From: Combretum micranthum
Taxonomy: Eukaryota > Streptophyta > Magnoliopsida > Myrtales > Combretaceae
Direction of reading: 5' to 3'
NCBI GenBank assembly: GCA_024138025.1
Contig: JAMXBD010002495.1
Span: forward strand, 62,001-126,000
Length of the DNA stretch: 64,000 nt
Position 1 is the first letter of the stretch, and each line of letters opens with the position of its first letter. This document shows positions 22,549 through 34,898 of this stretch, piece by piece. The notes below the pieces were generated by a model, which was not told where the DNA came from, ran no database searches, and was given only the letters and a program-made list of their open reading frames with translations. The position numbers and the translations under genes were made by a program.

Positions 22549-25355
22549 AATATCATGAAAGTATAAATCTAAGAGGAAAAGAAATAGATAGCGGCCATGC
22601 TATTGACACAAATAAGATATTCCAAAATTATCAACAATGTTGATTTAATGAGAAAAATTCCTAAATCAAGACATCATGAGCATCATGCATGGCCAACCAA
22701 AGAAGAAAAAAATCTTGTAATCATCTCTTGCATAGAAGAAGAGGCAAGCTCTACATAATTTATGGCATCATTGAATCACCAACATGAACATCGAATAATA
22801 TATGAAAGAAAAATACAAAAGGAAGAAGAAAAATTAAAAGGGAAAAGAAGGCATACATAGAAGAAAGTCTGTAACAAGAAGTAAGGAGTAGGAAAGATGA
22901 AATCGATATGAGGCATCCATGTAAAGAGTTGGAAATATGCATATGCCAACCTATCCACTAACTGAATTATTAGGAAAAGATACAATTTTTTTTTTTTTTT
23001 TAAGTAAGGGATCTTGAAATAAATACATATATGAGTATATCAGTAAGCATCAAACCAAGCAAGTAAATTACAAGTATGATATAAGTAATCACTGCTAGTC
23101 AAGTAAAGGAGTAAAGCAATGACCGCATGGTGTCTGAATTTAGGAAGTAAGCTTGTTATCATTGGAACTTTGAAAATGCACGGCCATCATCTTTGTTGTT
23201 GTGATTCATGTCATGTGAAGTTTGCTACTATTTGGAATAGTATTATTTCAGTTTGCTATTACTTTACCTATGGCTCGAAAAATTAGATTTGAAAAAAAAA
23301 AAAGTTTAAAGAGAGAGAGAGAGAGTTATGATAGTCATGTGTGATGTGTTGAAGGTGGAGCACCATAGCTATAAAAGAAAAAAAAATAAAAGAGAAGATG
23401 ACTTCATGATAAATTAAACATTGTATAGATGAATCTACTCAATATCATAGAAGGTCACCATAACAAGTTAAAGGATTTATGCCAAAGAAAAGAAAAAATC
23501 TAGATCAATGCAAAGAATAGATGAGGGAAAAAAATTATATGTATGTGTTCTAATTTACATGGCAGACCTTGGCTGATATTTACTTGATCCACCATAGGTC
23601 AGTGGGACCCCACTCACTACTACTATTCAATCTAAGTCCATGCAGCAAATGCACGATCAAGGGTGAAGCATCTTCTGCTCTCGCTAAAGTCGAGCTTATC
23701 CTTCTTTGTTGTTTCTTTTGTCTTCATGTGAATGGGGAAGGATAATTTCGAATCAAGTTTAGTGGATGGCAAAGAAGTGTACATGTCTGTTTTTGTCCAC
23801 TGTTGCTGTCATGTTGAGTTTGAAAGAAAGTAATTGCATGCAATGAATATATAGAAGTGTGCATTTGTTGGATCTTGGTTGAAAACTTCGAATGAGGACA
23901 AATAAAGTTTGAAGATAATTCACCAAGATTTTGGCTTTGAACAAGATTCAATTTATATTGGAAGTAACATGATGTTGATAATATTCGATTACCGAGGATA
24001 GATTTCAAGAAGACATGAAAGAGAAAAATAATTTTGTGATCTTTTGTTTCGAGTAAGTTTATGTGAGGATGCCAAGATAATAGGTGACTTAGTTCCGCGT
24101 TTTGTTTTATGGATGAATCACAATGAATAACATACTTTGCATCAATTTTACCATTAATGGAAAATTTTAAAGGATGTATCTAGTCAATTCAAATACAAAA
24201 ATTCTATTCTCCCACTTTCCAATGGAATTCTAAAGCTTGTGATCCATAGTTAAAATATGTGTCAGTTGTATAGTGAGGATGGCTTAGGAAAATAAATAAA
24301 TAAACAAATGTGATATGATTATTTCCAATGAGACTTACTTTTCTATATTACATATTTTGGAGGGATGATTCGGCATGGTATATGATATGAATGAATGGGG
24401 CCTGATTGTTATATGTTTGAGGAATTGCTTCATTATAGATATTCTTATATTACAAAGCAAATTTATTATACATATAAATATAAATATATATAATTGGATG
24501 AATATGAGTCACGGTTTCCTTTGGCTTAAAAAAAAAGAAAGTGGAAAGGAAAAGATTTCACAAGGCTTAAAGTTGTCCTTGATTTGTGAAGATCAAAGTG
24601 AAAGAAGGTATAGGGGATATTAAGAAAAAAAAAGGATTATTATTACATTAAATTTTCAAAGCAAGGTAGTCAAAAGAATGTGTGGATTGACATATGGAAT
24701 TCAACTTCCTCATTACTATTGTAAAATCATGGCAACATTAGCAAGAAGCCCTGAATGAAAATTGAAATGCATTTACCAAATGGCTTAAAGGCCACAAGGT
24801 AAATGAGAGACAATAATGAAATTGTTCGACATTAAGATGAATGAATATGATGGACACTTTTTGTGGCAAATCATAAATTGTTGGGATCTAACTGGTCGTT
24901 TGTAGAAAAACCATTTATAGATTTGAAATGAATGGATGAGTTCCTCCTCAGTTTTATGATCGATTAATTTTAAATAGACATAACTTTTTTGCACATGTGG
25001 AGCTGTGGGACCTTCAACATGTAAAAAATAAAATAAATATTGATTTGAGTCCACTTTGGCCTAGACCAAACCGCTATGTCGCTCACCAAATTTTATAAGA
25101 TAAAAAATGATCATTTTCTATGCAGTATCAGGTCCATGACATTTATTTGTTATCAAGAAAAGTTGATTTACAACTTCCTTGCCTACTCTTGGCTATTTTA
25201 TTATTATGATGAGACCTAATGAACATGTGAAAAGTTTTATATTCCTTATATAGATATCAAACGCTTTCATGGGGCATGATACTTAAAAGAGTAAATTATC
25301 CAAATAAACCTATGGTAACATGCATCCTTAATGTGGTGTTATAAGTTTGCGCACT
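22549..25355. other. 2.8 kb of the Tat-like element interior, unrecognised
   Basis: No frame above about 90 codons and no recognised domain. It includes a T-run near 22988-23002, a GA microsatellite near 23310-23326 and several purine-rich tracts. By position this would be the stretch between the antisense frame and the 3' LTR. Confidence 0.45.
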
Positions 25356-26994
25356 ATAATTGTCACGCCCTAATGGGTACTCTAAACATGGCAATCTATC
25401 GTACACATTATGAAAGCCTAGGAATGGCCACTTCAGTCACGCGAAGGCTTTCATACTATGTACAAGGCGTTTATCACATAGAGGAGACACATCGGAGTGA
25501 TACATTTTATATTGATATAACTTGAGTAATGATGTAAAGGAAATACAATTCACTATACTTCAATTACAATTCATCCAAAGCTTTCACTACATATCTATTA
25601 CAAGGCAATTCACAAAACCTAGCTAATATCTTCAAGTATTCTTACTTCCTGCTAGAATCCCAAAGTCATATTTGGCTCCAACCATCTCGGTCCCCAGGTA
25701 GCATTCTTTCATCAACCTGTTTAATTCAAACATCTATTGAGGTATAAGCTACACTAGCTTAGTGAGAGTTCCCTTAATTTCGTACCATAACAAGCAAGTT
25801 ATAATTCATTCATATGTTATGCATGAACAAACATATGAGCAGACAAGCATATGACTTTCCGGTAGCCATATGTGAATGGATTTACGCCCTCCATTCGGGG
25901 TTGGGGTGGTTCATAAGTCATGCAACCATAATCCCGATCTCTTTCTCTTAATTATACAATCTCTGTTGTTTTATTGTGATAATTTTAAGTGCCTACCCTA
26001 CTTTTGTTAACTTAAGCGATCTCACATCCTTGACGTTAACAAAGGCCCCCTCGCCTTCTGCTAATATACTTTTATCCTATCAAAGGTATATTAGCTAATA
26101 CAATATGACTCAATACGTGATATGCATGTATAGTTTATTCATATAATCGTGGCATGTTAATTATGTAGGTTAAGAGCGATCATAGAGAATTTAAGACAAT
26201 TCAAGTCTATGCTAACTCATACAATGATTTTACAACAAGTCTCGCCTCGATATACTTATCATTCATTCAACCAAGATTATACCACAACTCATCACAATTT
26301 TATCTTTTCCTAATTCTAGTGCAACTAGCTATAAGCAAAAACAAGGTAACAAAATAAGAGGAAAACTCACTCGGTTATTGGATCACTGGTCTCTTAGTAA
26401 AAGTAATCCGGTGGTAAGGAATCGTCGATTTTGGGATCACCTAAAAAGTAAGAAATACCCTAATAAGTATTTCATCACTTAACTAATCAAAACTATTTAA
26501 CAAAACTAGTAAATTCATAATTCTCATCTTATGCGGGAATTCCAACTTAAAACGGCCATAACTTGGTTGTTTTAACTTGGAATTTAGCAAATTATATATC
26601 GATTTATATCTACTTCGAAAGATCTATCTAATTCTAATATCATATTTAAGTTTTGAAAACTTTGAAGCTTCGAAAGGATTTGATCAGATCAGAACGGTAG
26701 CGAAAACCAATTGAGAAAATTGATTTTATGAAAGTTCATGAAGTTTTTACTATCCAAAGCAAGTATTCATGCAATATGAACAAGCTACTATCATAAATGA
26801 TATGTCATGGGATATATATATATATATATTATACATGTTCTTGATGATATTGAATAAAAGAAATTTTTAGAAAACTTTTTCTCTGTAAGACTTTATGAAA
26901 AATCAACTTAGAAAGGCTAGTCTTGTATTCTTGACAATCCCCCACTTGTTTTTTAGAAAAATTCCTTGATAAAATTTATTTATTCTTGTTAAAA

Positions 26995-27845
26995 TTAAGC
27001 CTTCATTATGTATATTCCCTAAGGCCTTTGTTTTTCAATAAAAATTTCCATTATGCACTTTGTAAACGTTTTTTAAATGTGGTTCACCCCAAAATCCGAA
27101 TTTTGTAAAAATTGTTTTTGGTGTGATTCTTTTAAGAAAACTCATTTGATACTTAGAAATTTAAGGCTCAACCATACCTAGCCACTAAGGACTTCATTTC
27201 TTTAATAAAACTTCTATTTTGAGTTTGAAAAGTAAGTGTTTTCATGCTATTACTCCATTATTACAAATTTCTTAAAATGACAAACAACTCAATTTTTTCT
27301 ACTTTACTTCTACTCTTGCTCTACATGTTTTTCTTAGCAAATCCCATCTTAACTTATAAAAATCATTGCTTGATGATATCTATGACTATACTCTTCATTT
27401 TTCATATAAAACACAAGTTTTTGAGTTGATAAAAAGGTTTTAAGGCATGGTCTTGAAATCATCCGAATTTCACAAAGTTAGAATAAAACTCAAATTTTAT
27501 ATTTTTAATCTTTTCTATTTCGAGAATCTCTATTAGTAGATCTACCATTTACTTATAAAAAACATCTCCTATTGATACCTATTCCATAAGACTTTCATAT
27601 CTTGAATAAAAACTTCATTATTGAGTTGGAAAACATGTTTTTAAACTAGGCCTTGGCATAAATCCGAAAATTAGAATTTTGTTTTGAAAATAATATTTGA
27701 AAATCACTTTTGAATCATATAAAATGAAGTCTTGGTGGTATATATATATATTAAGCCTTCATTATTTCAAGTAAAACTTTCATTTTAACACTTGGAAAGT
27801 GGTTTTAAAATGTGGGTCTTGCCTAGATACGAATTTCACCACTTT
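26995..27845. repeat. Five degenerate ~165-205-bp tandem units within the solo LTR
   Basis: Blocks of the form CTTCATT...AATAAAA...TTCATTATGAGTTGGAAAA...TTTTAAA...GGTC...CCGAATTTTG recur with AATAAAA-type anchors near 27035, 27202, 27405, 27606 and 27766. Similarity between units is loose. It probably records an old expansion within the LTR. Confidence 0.55.
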
Positions 27846-28303
27846 TATTCAAGTTCAAATCTAAGATCTACACATAATATGAACATGAATATAAAAGAAA
27901 TGCATGATAGTAAGCCCTAAACCTATAGATCTAAACATAAACATAACACAGCTTCATAAAAATTTAGATTTACAAATTATAATATAAATATGAAGATAAT
28001 AAAGTCTTAAAGAAAACAAATATAGCAATATCATTATAGATCATAAACAAGAGGAGTGTTTCAAAGTTTTGGCATCATCATCTCTAGCCTTTAGGCATTA
28101 TGGAGAGTCCTTTGATGCATGAAACCTCCATATAATCAACCTATAGTATCTATGGAAGCTTAAGAAGAAGGTTTACTAACAATCTTCAAGAATGGAATGC
28201 GAAGCAAGAATTTGAAATGGGGGCAGCTTGGTTTCCTTGCAAGAACAAGGCTAAGAAAAAGTTAGAGAGAGTAAATGATGTAAGATTGCAAAGAAGGAAA
28301 GGG

Positions 28304-28311
28304 TATAAATA
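28304..28311 (+). promoter_or_regulatory. Candidate TATA box in the solo LTR
   Basis: TATAAATA lies in a GGGTATAAATAAGAGGC context, the best core-promoter-like match in the 4.5-kb LTR. Motif only. Confidence 0.3.
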
Positions 28312-30097
28312 AGAGGCTTTAAATAGAGAGAGGAGTGTATTAAAAGTGTGTTAAACAATTAAAAAAAAAAAATAAATCAATAGCAGAAATTTGTGCGTGT
28401 GGTGTGGGGGGGGGGAGCGCGGGGGCTGGCATGAATTCAATAGGGAAAGAGAGAGGAGTGTAGTTAGTTTGTAACTTGATTTTTGAAAGTGTAACTTATG
28501 TTACTTAATTTGCTAACTAAAAGAGACTTTAAATCATTAAATAAATCATTAAAATAAAAAGAAAAGTGGCTGTTTTTAGGAGCGTGGCCAACTACCATGC
28601 ATGGGAAATGGAGTGTAGAATGAGTGAAAGAAAACATGAATAATGTGTAGAAGTGATAATTGAAGTGTACTTGAAGTATGGGTTGAAATACTTTTTATTA
28701 AGAAAAATATATAAAATAAAATTAAGAAAAATATTTTTAAATTAATGGCAGAAATTTCATAAATAAAATTAAATAATCAATTGAATCATTTTAGTATTTC
28801 AATAAATAAGTTACCGGTATGATCAAAACACAATTATGAGCTACAATGATATTTTTATAACCCGAAATATTCTAAAAATTATTTTATGAAAATAAAAAAA
28901 AATATTTTTCAAATAATTTCCAATTATTAAATTAATTTATTTTATTTTTAACATAGGGTCTTAAACAGAAACTTATCCTAAAAATCTGAAACGACTAATT
29001 TTTAGAAAAACATAATTTTTCTAGGATATATAAAATATTTATCTAAAAATATAAGGGTTTACAAGAATAGTAAAATTGTATAATGAATAGTAGTGAATAG
29101 CGCAAAAGACTAATTAATTACTGATAGTAAAGAAATACGAATATAATCACAAAATTAGATATTTCTAGTTATCGAAAAATTATAAAACTGATATTTTTAA
29201 AATCCTTATGAAAATACGAGTCTAACAGTATTAATGGTGTATTTTTGATATCTCATGCTCCGGGACACGCTTTTCAAAGTCTGTAATCGAACAGGTTCGA
29301 AATAGGTTAAAAAATTTATCAATATGATATTTTAAGCGACCTTATATTACTACAAGCTACTCTACACCCTTAAACCACACCTCGGCCTCTAGAACTAAGA
29401 ACGCGAGATTGCCGGACTAAAACTATTATATTCCACTTAGGGTTCCCGGGTGGTTTTTCCGGTTTAGATCTTTGCCAATTTGGAAACTGATGTTTTGTGT
29501 TTATACAACATATATAATTTGAGAAATTTATTTTAAATTTTATTTTTGTAAGTATTTAATATCTCTCAACATTTTTGGAATTCTTGAATTAAGTTTTATT
29601 TTTGAATGTTTATCGTTATTTACTTTTTAATAATTTGTTTTTTTTTCTATATTACTCGATTTTATAAGTCAGAGTTAAGTATGGAATTTTTCATACGTAG
29701 TGGTTTTGGATTTGAAGACTGTTGAGTTCTTATTTTATTTTTAAGGAATCTCATTTTCTCAAGATTAAGGAATTTCTAGATTCGTTCATGATTTAGGACT
29801 AGTCGAAGTTCGGTTTTAATTTAAAGTCATTTTTAGAGTTTATTTTCGATGTTTATTTTAGAATTATTTATTAAAATTTTCCGGGGCTTACAATAATTCA
29901 ATCACATGCAATGAAGTGAGTAGCAACAATGGTGCTGGACTTTTATTCAATGATTCATCTTTGAGGAGTGAAATCTCCGATCTTATGAAAGCACTTGGTA
30001 GCACCAATGTCATTCCATGGTTTTCATGCATCAAGTATCGATATAATTATGCATAAGTGTAACTAATTCCCAAAATGCTTGAACTGCATCCAAAGAA

Positions 30098-30116
30098 TTT
30101 TGGTCAGGGGGTAAAA
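30098..30116 (+). other. Polypurine tract of the Tat-like element
   Basis: TTTGGTCAGGGGGTAAAA lies directly before the TG of the 3' LTR at 30117. This fixes the element orientation as plus. Confidence 0.65.
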
Positions 30117-30771
30117 TGTAAATGAGATTAAGATATAAATATTATTATTTACTTATTTGGGCTTAACTCATGGGCTAATTTATATAAACCAGTAAGTTCG
30201 GTTCAGTCATTGGGGTGACTTAGGGAGATTTGGTTTGATGAGCTCGGAATAAGATTATTGGACCAGTCCACCGTATCTAACTTTTCTCAGGCATGCTCAT
30301 GCATATAGGAGAATGGATATTGGTCTTCGCCCATGAGGAGCTTGTGCTCCTTAAGGACAACCATGATTTGAGCTTTGCTATATCTCATTTATCAATCATT
30401 GAGATAATTTGACGGTCATCATCCATGACAAGTATCTATAAATATTGAACCACTCCTCATTTTAAAACTTTTAGAGAGAGAGGACAAATATCATTCCATA
30501 GAGGATGCTTCATTCACAAAGATCAAACAAGGCAACCTAAGTGTGTTACCATTTTTATTGCTAAAAAATTATAAGGTTGATGGACGGATCTACTTAAGCT
30601 CCTTTACTTATCACTTGTACAATCGAGATTTTGAAAATGTTCGATCCTCCTTCTCGTTGTTTTGTTCAAGTCATCCTATCATCAAGTGTCAATTCCTCAG
30701 CAACACTCTAAAGTCACGTGTAAGATGCATGACACGTGCGTGATTATCCCAAGAAGAACCTTGCATCTACA
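30117..30771 (+). repeat. 3' LTR of the large Tat-like element
   Basis: 655 bp, TGTAAATGAG to CATCTACA, homologous end to end with 5469-6130. It is followed by TCTTT, identical to the five bases before the 5' LTR. Confidence 0.85.
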
Positions 30772-30776
30772 TCTTT

Positions 30777-33270
30777 TTCCCAAAATACTTCATTCAAAAA
30801 AAATTTACAAATAAGTATCTTATGATAACTCTATATCATTCCCTAGTAATAATAATACCATCACAATCTTATTCGTTTAGTAAAATAAAACAATATATGT
30901 TTGTGATGTTGTGACATATACATGCTGCTCTATTTCTCTTCTCTCTCTCCATATGTGTGTGTGTGTGTGTATCATTAAGTTTTTCACATCTAATACATAA
31001 ACATGATATATATGATTTTTTATAATTAGCATAATACCTATTATATATAAATAAATGCATAATGTGATGCATAATACTATATAGAATATGACACATTTAA
31101 GCAATATATAAAAACTAAATAGAATCTTATGTTTTTAATTGAGTTTATTGAGCCAAATAGGCTAAAATATTAAAAATACAAATATGTTTTTTTACAAATT
31201 CATCAACTATTAAGATAGTACATTTTTCTTATCATATTTTAATTTTGTTTTCATACACTCTATCTATCTCTTTCCTTCCCTCCTCTTAACTCCCTTGCTC
31301 TAGATTTATAGTAATTCATTTAAGTCAAGTTATAACTATAAATTTGCAAGAAAACTTATTTATTTCATTTATAATTAAAATTTTAAGATAAGTTAAGAAA
31401 TTAGATCCTCATATTTTGACTCTAGTCACTCTTTTTATTATGTATGTTAGATTATGGATTAAGAGTTATTATGAAAAAAATAACTTAATTTCTTTATTTT
31501 CTTTACAGTCATTATGTATTTCAAGTTTTTTACAACTTCTATAAGTATATCTATAGTTTTTCAAAGACATTTTATATAATTTATAAAACTCATATTTCTA
31601 CATTTCAATTCTACAAAATCCCTAACGATTTTACATAAAATCACGAGTTTGCAACCTTGTATATAATGCAATAGCATGTATTGAATATATGATACATGAC
31701 AGTATATATTACATTGTACATACATGTATGTGTGTTTATATAAATATATCTATGTATTACTATGCCCATAATCCACACCCTTTTTCATCCCCTAAAGTTG
31801 TTAATATACCTATAGTACTATGCATAAATTAATCTAAACAAATAATAAGAACTTTATGAAATGAATTTTTTTTTTCAAATTTAACAATTAATACAATAAT
31901 TATGGTTAGTTATTGAAGAAAAGTAATAATTATGGACAATTTACCTATATACATCTTTTTATCTATATCTATTTTGTATGTATTGTATATTATATTATAT
32001 TGATATACATCCACTTCATAAGTTTTCATCAATTATTTATAAATAATATTTTCTCTTATGATATTTTAGTAAATAGTCTGTTTAGACTACCACATCTAAT
32101 AATAAATTATTAACAACACTAACCCATTTTTTCCCTTTCCTTAATATATGAGCCTTGTTCCTGTTCTTTTTTTTTTTTCAAACGATCATTGTTCTTTGGG
32201 TAAGAGCAAACTATCGAATACATTTTTAGTCTTTTTTAAGTAAAGAAACTTTAGAATGTTTACACATATTTTTTTTTTAATTAAAAAAAAACCATCAATT
32301 GTATATACAGTTTGGTTCAATAATTATGTTATGATATAAATTTGTTACAGTATTATATTTAATTTTGACATATGCATCATAGGTGTACTCTACTAGATCA
32401 TATAGATATATATGAAAATATACATAAGATATATATATATATATATATATAAATGGGTATATGTTAAATTAATACATAATATGTAGCATTACGTATATAT
32501 TATGTTGAATGTTTTGTTGAGTTATATTATAATCGATTGTTATATATTTATATTTAAATATTTAGGACTTTTTGTCTATTTGGGGTAATTAATAAACTTA
32601 ATTACTTTAATAACATTGAATTAATATTAATTATTGAAAACAAAAATTTTTTTATTAAATGTGACTTCCTTATACTTTTGAAAATTCAATGTTTCTCCTA
32701 ATATTTTCGTACCGTGTAAATTTGGCAAATCGCAATTATCAAATACCACTTCTTTATTTAGGCAAAAAAAAAAAAAAACCACTTCTTTATAAATAAGGCA
32801 AATAACATTTTAAGATGTGATTTTAAAATGGATTTTGTTAATTTTTTTACAATATATATTTTAGTAATTCCTTTTCCAAGGGATGGTAGACACGTTAGCC
32901 CAAGATATTCACATGTAATATATAAATATATGATTCCTAAATAAAATAGTTAGCATAATATTTATTACAAGTAAAATAAATATATAATATTACAAAGCTC
33001 TATGGTATATGACATCACTTAACATATATATATATAATAGTATTTTTATGCATGTATGTGTTTTGTTATAATGAAATTATAATATAATATATATGTCATA
33101 TATTTATAGCATTACTTATATATTGTTCTATGGATTTTGTTATACTATGACATAATTAATATAACATATTTCTATATTTTCTTATTTTATATATAATATA
33201 TATAAGATAATGTTATCATACATATTCAATATATGGTATATACTATGGTAAAATATGCTACATATATTAT
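30777..33270. other. AT-rich intergenic DNA with microsatellites
   Basis: No gene is visible. It contains a GT run at about 30955-30970, many TATATA tracts (for example 32430-32452 and 33026-33036) and poly(T) runs. Short open frames here are AT-run artefacts. Confidence 0.6.
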
Positions 33271-33429
33271 CACTATAAAAAAACTAGGCTTTAGAGACAA
33301 AATTTTTATCTTAAAATGTAAATCTCTATCACAAAAATTATCATTGCTGGTTCTATCAGTAAAGATAAGCTACTTTACTAATTTTCCATCGTAGAAATTT
33401 TGTCTTTAAATGTCAATTTTCTTGTAATG
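33271..33429. mobile_element. CACTA-type MITE, 159 bp
   Basis: The left end is CACTATAAAAAAAC; the right end reads CATTACAAGAAAA on the other strand. The inverted similarity continues inward through TTTAGAGACAAAATTT and its partner TTTAAAGACAAAATTT. This resembles the widespread CACTACAAGAAAA plant MITEs. A 3-bp duplication is not clear (TAT versus GAT). Confidence 0.6.
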
Positions 33430-33828
33430 GATATTTGTCATTGTATAAATATATAAAAATAAACAAACACATGCATAACATTATAATTATACATAGCATA
33501 TATCATTACTTATATATTATCACATATATTTTATGTTGTAACATGATTCGTTGTTATATATATATATATATATATATTAAATAAAGATATTTACATGTAA
33601 TATATAATTGCAGAATATATAATTACATATATTTTAAGTTTTATGTCTGAATCTTTTTTTATTATGATTTCATAAGTAGTACTTTTTAAAAACTATTTAT
33701 GCCTATTCAGTTAATTGGATAAAGTTTTATTAAACAATACAATAACCATTTGGGACTTAATATAGCTACATTACATAACTTAACAACAATTTTGGTTTTT
33801 TATAATCAACTAAATAAATAGATAATTA

Positions 33829-34439
33829 TTGGGGTGTGAAAAAGAACTAAAAACAAAAAAATTGAACTAAAACTAAAAAACCAATTCGAAAAAAAGGTTA
33901 ACCGGTCCATCGGTTTTAGTTTAGAGGTAGACTTTTTTCTTTTTTTTTTTTCAGTTTTCCATTTTGATTTCGGTATATAATCACAAGAAATTGATGATTT
34001 CAGTTAACCAATTGATATTCATAAATATGTATAGTATTTGTGTAATGTTGGTATTGAATTTCAAGCCTTATGAACTAATGTTAGATTATATTATTGATTA
34101 ATTAGTTTTATAGTTATTTGATTTGTTGATTTGCAATTTTTGAATACAATTGTGTTTTTGGATTTGTTAATTTGCAATTTTTTAATATAATTATAAAACA
34201 AAAGTGTATAATTTTATGGATATAACTGAAAATATTGTTAATCGCAAGTTTTCTTTAACCATTGTATTTAATAGTTAAAAACCAAAAAACCGAAAAAAAA
34301 ACTTGTTAAAAAAATGATTAACTATTAAAACAGTCAACCATTAATTTGAATCTGTTTCAGCCTAAGATATTGACGAATCATTATGGTTCGATTAAAAAAA
34401 TAAGATCATGGACTAGTTAACCGAATTGTAACATCCCTA
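33829..34439. mobile_element. hAT-like non-autonomous element, 611 bp, perfect 8-bp duplication
   Basis: Flanked by GATAATTA at 33821-33828 and 34440-34447. Short imperfect terminal inverted repeats: TTGGGGTGTGA on the left, TAGGGATGTTA from the right end read in reverse. The interior has inverted subterminal words (AACCGGT / GGTTAAC) and no transposase frame. Confidence 0.75.
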
Positions 34440-34447
34440 GATAATTA

Positions 34448-34489
34448 TACACTTATGAAGTTACACTTAAACTTTCAATTTAGTAATAC

Positions 34490-34520
<31 letters not shown>

Positions 34521-34898
34521 CAAGGTTTCCCATCTTGGATATGTGTGTAACAAAAGCATTATTAAGGAAATAAAATAAAATACCAAATCCTAGTTCACTT
34601 GTTGAGTTAATGCATGCATGCATGCATGGTTGAATGACTAAGGCACCCAATCTATTCAAACGACAAATGCAGTTTTTTGAGAAGAAAAAGCTTGAATCTA
34701 ACACATTAGCTTTGTGGAACATTTCTAGTTGATTGACATTTCAAATGACCTGGTGGATTGAGTGGACATTATAATTTTTACCGCACAAAAATTTGACCTT
34801 ATTAAAGTGCTAAAACACTTGGAAAAGACTATTTCAAATACAACATAAACAAAACTCCTACTCGGAAACATAGACAAGAGATCTAACATTAACCAAGA
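34448..34898. other. Upstream flank of the PGDH pseudogene
   Basis: A (TA)n run at about 34489-34512 and a short GCATGCATGCATGCATG repeat at 34612-34629. No promoter can be called with confidence. Confidence 0.5.

Larger units (their letters stand above)
25361..29892 (+). mobile_element. 4.5-kb solo LTR with perfect ATAAT target duplication
   Basis: It starts TGTCACGCCC and ends GGGGCTTACA, and is flanked by ATAAT at 25356-25360 and 29893-29897. No second LTR, primer site, polypurine tract or pol domain was found inside, so it is read as a solo LTR left by LTR-LTR recombination. A TATAAATA at 28304-28311 may be its promoter. A G-rich run lies at about 28405-28430. The partial copy at 1-1962 belongs to the same family. 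LTRs of this length are known in a few plant Gypsy groups. The lineage is not determined. Confidence 0.8.
5469..30771 (+). mobile_element. Large Tat/Ogre-like non-autonomous LTR element carrying nested insertions
   Basis: A 5' LTR (5469-6130) followed by a primer-binding site, and a homologous 3' LTR (30117-30771) preceded by a polypurine tract, both begin TG and end CA. The 5 bases outside them are identical: TCTTT at 5464-5468 and 30772-30776. The pair is therefore best read as one insertion of 25.3 kb, of which about 15 kb is later nested DNA (Copia 9127-19705, MITE 22320-22548, solo LTR 25361-29892). The remaining interior has no gag, protease, integrase or RT that I can recognise. It holds tandem repeats and an antisense PMD frame. 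The primer site type and antisense extra ORF fit the Tat lineage of Ty3/Gypsy; with no pol the element would be a LARD-type derivative. The lineage call is inference. Confidence 0.75.

Noticed and set aside
32430..32452. TA repeats as promoters or origins
   Set aside because: Simple TATATA microsatellites are common throughout this AT-rich DNA and have no other support.
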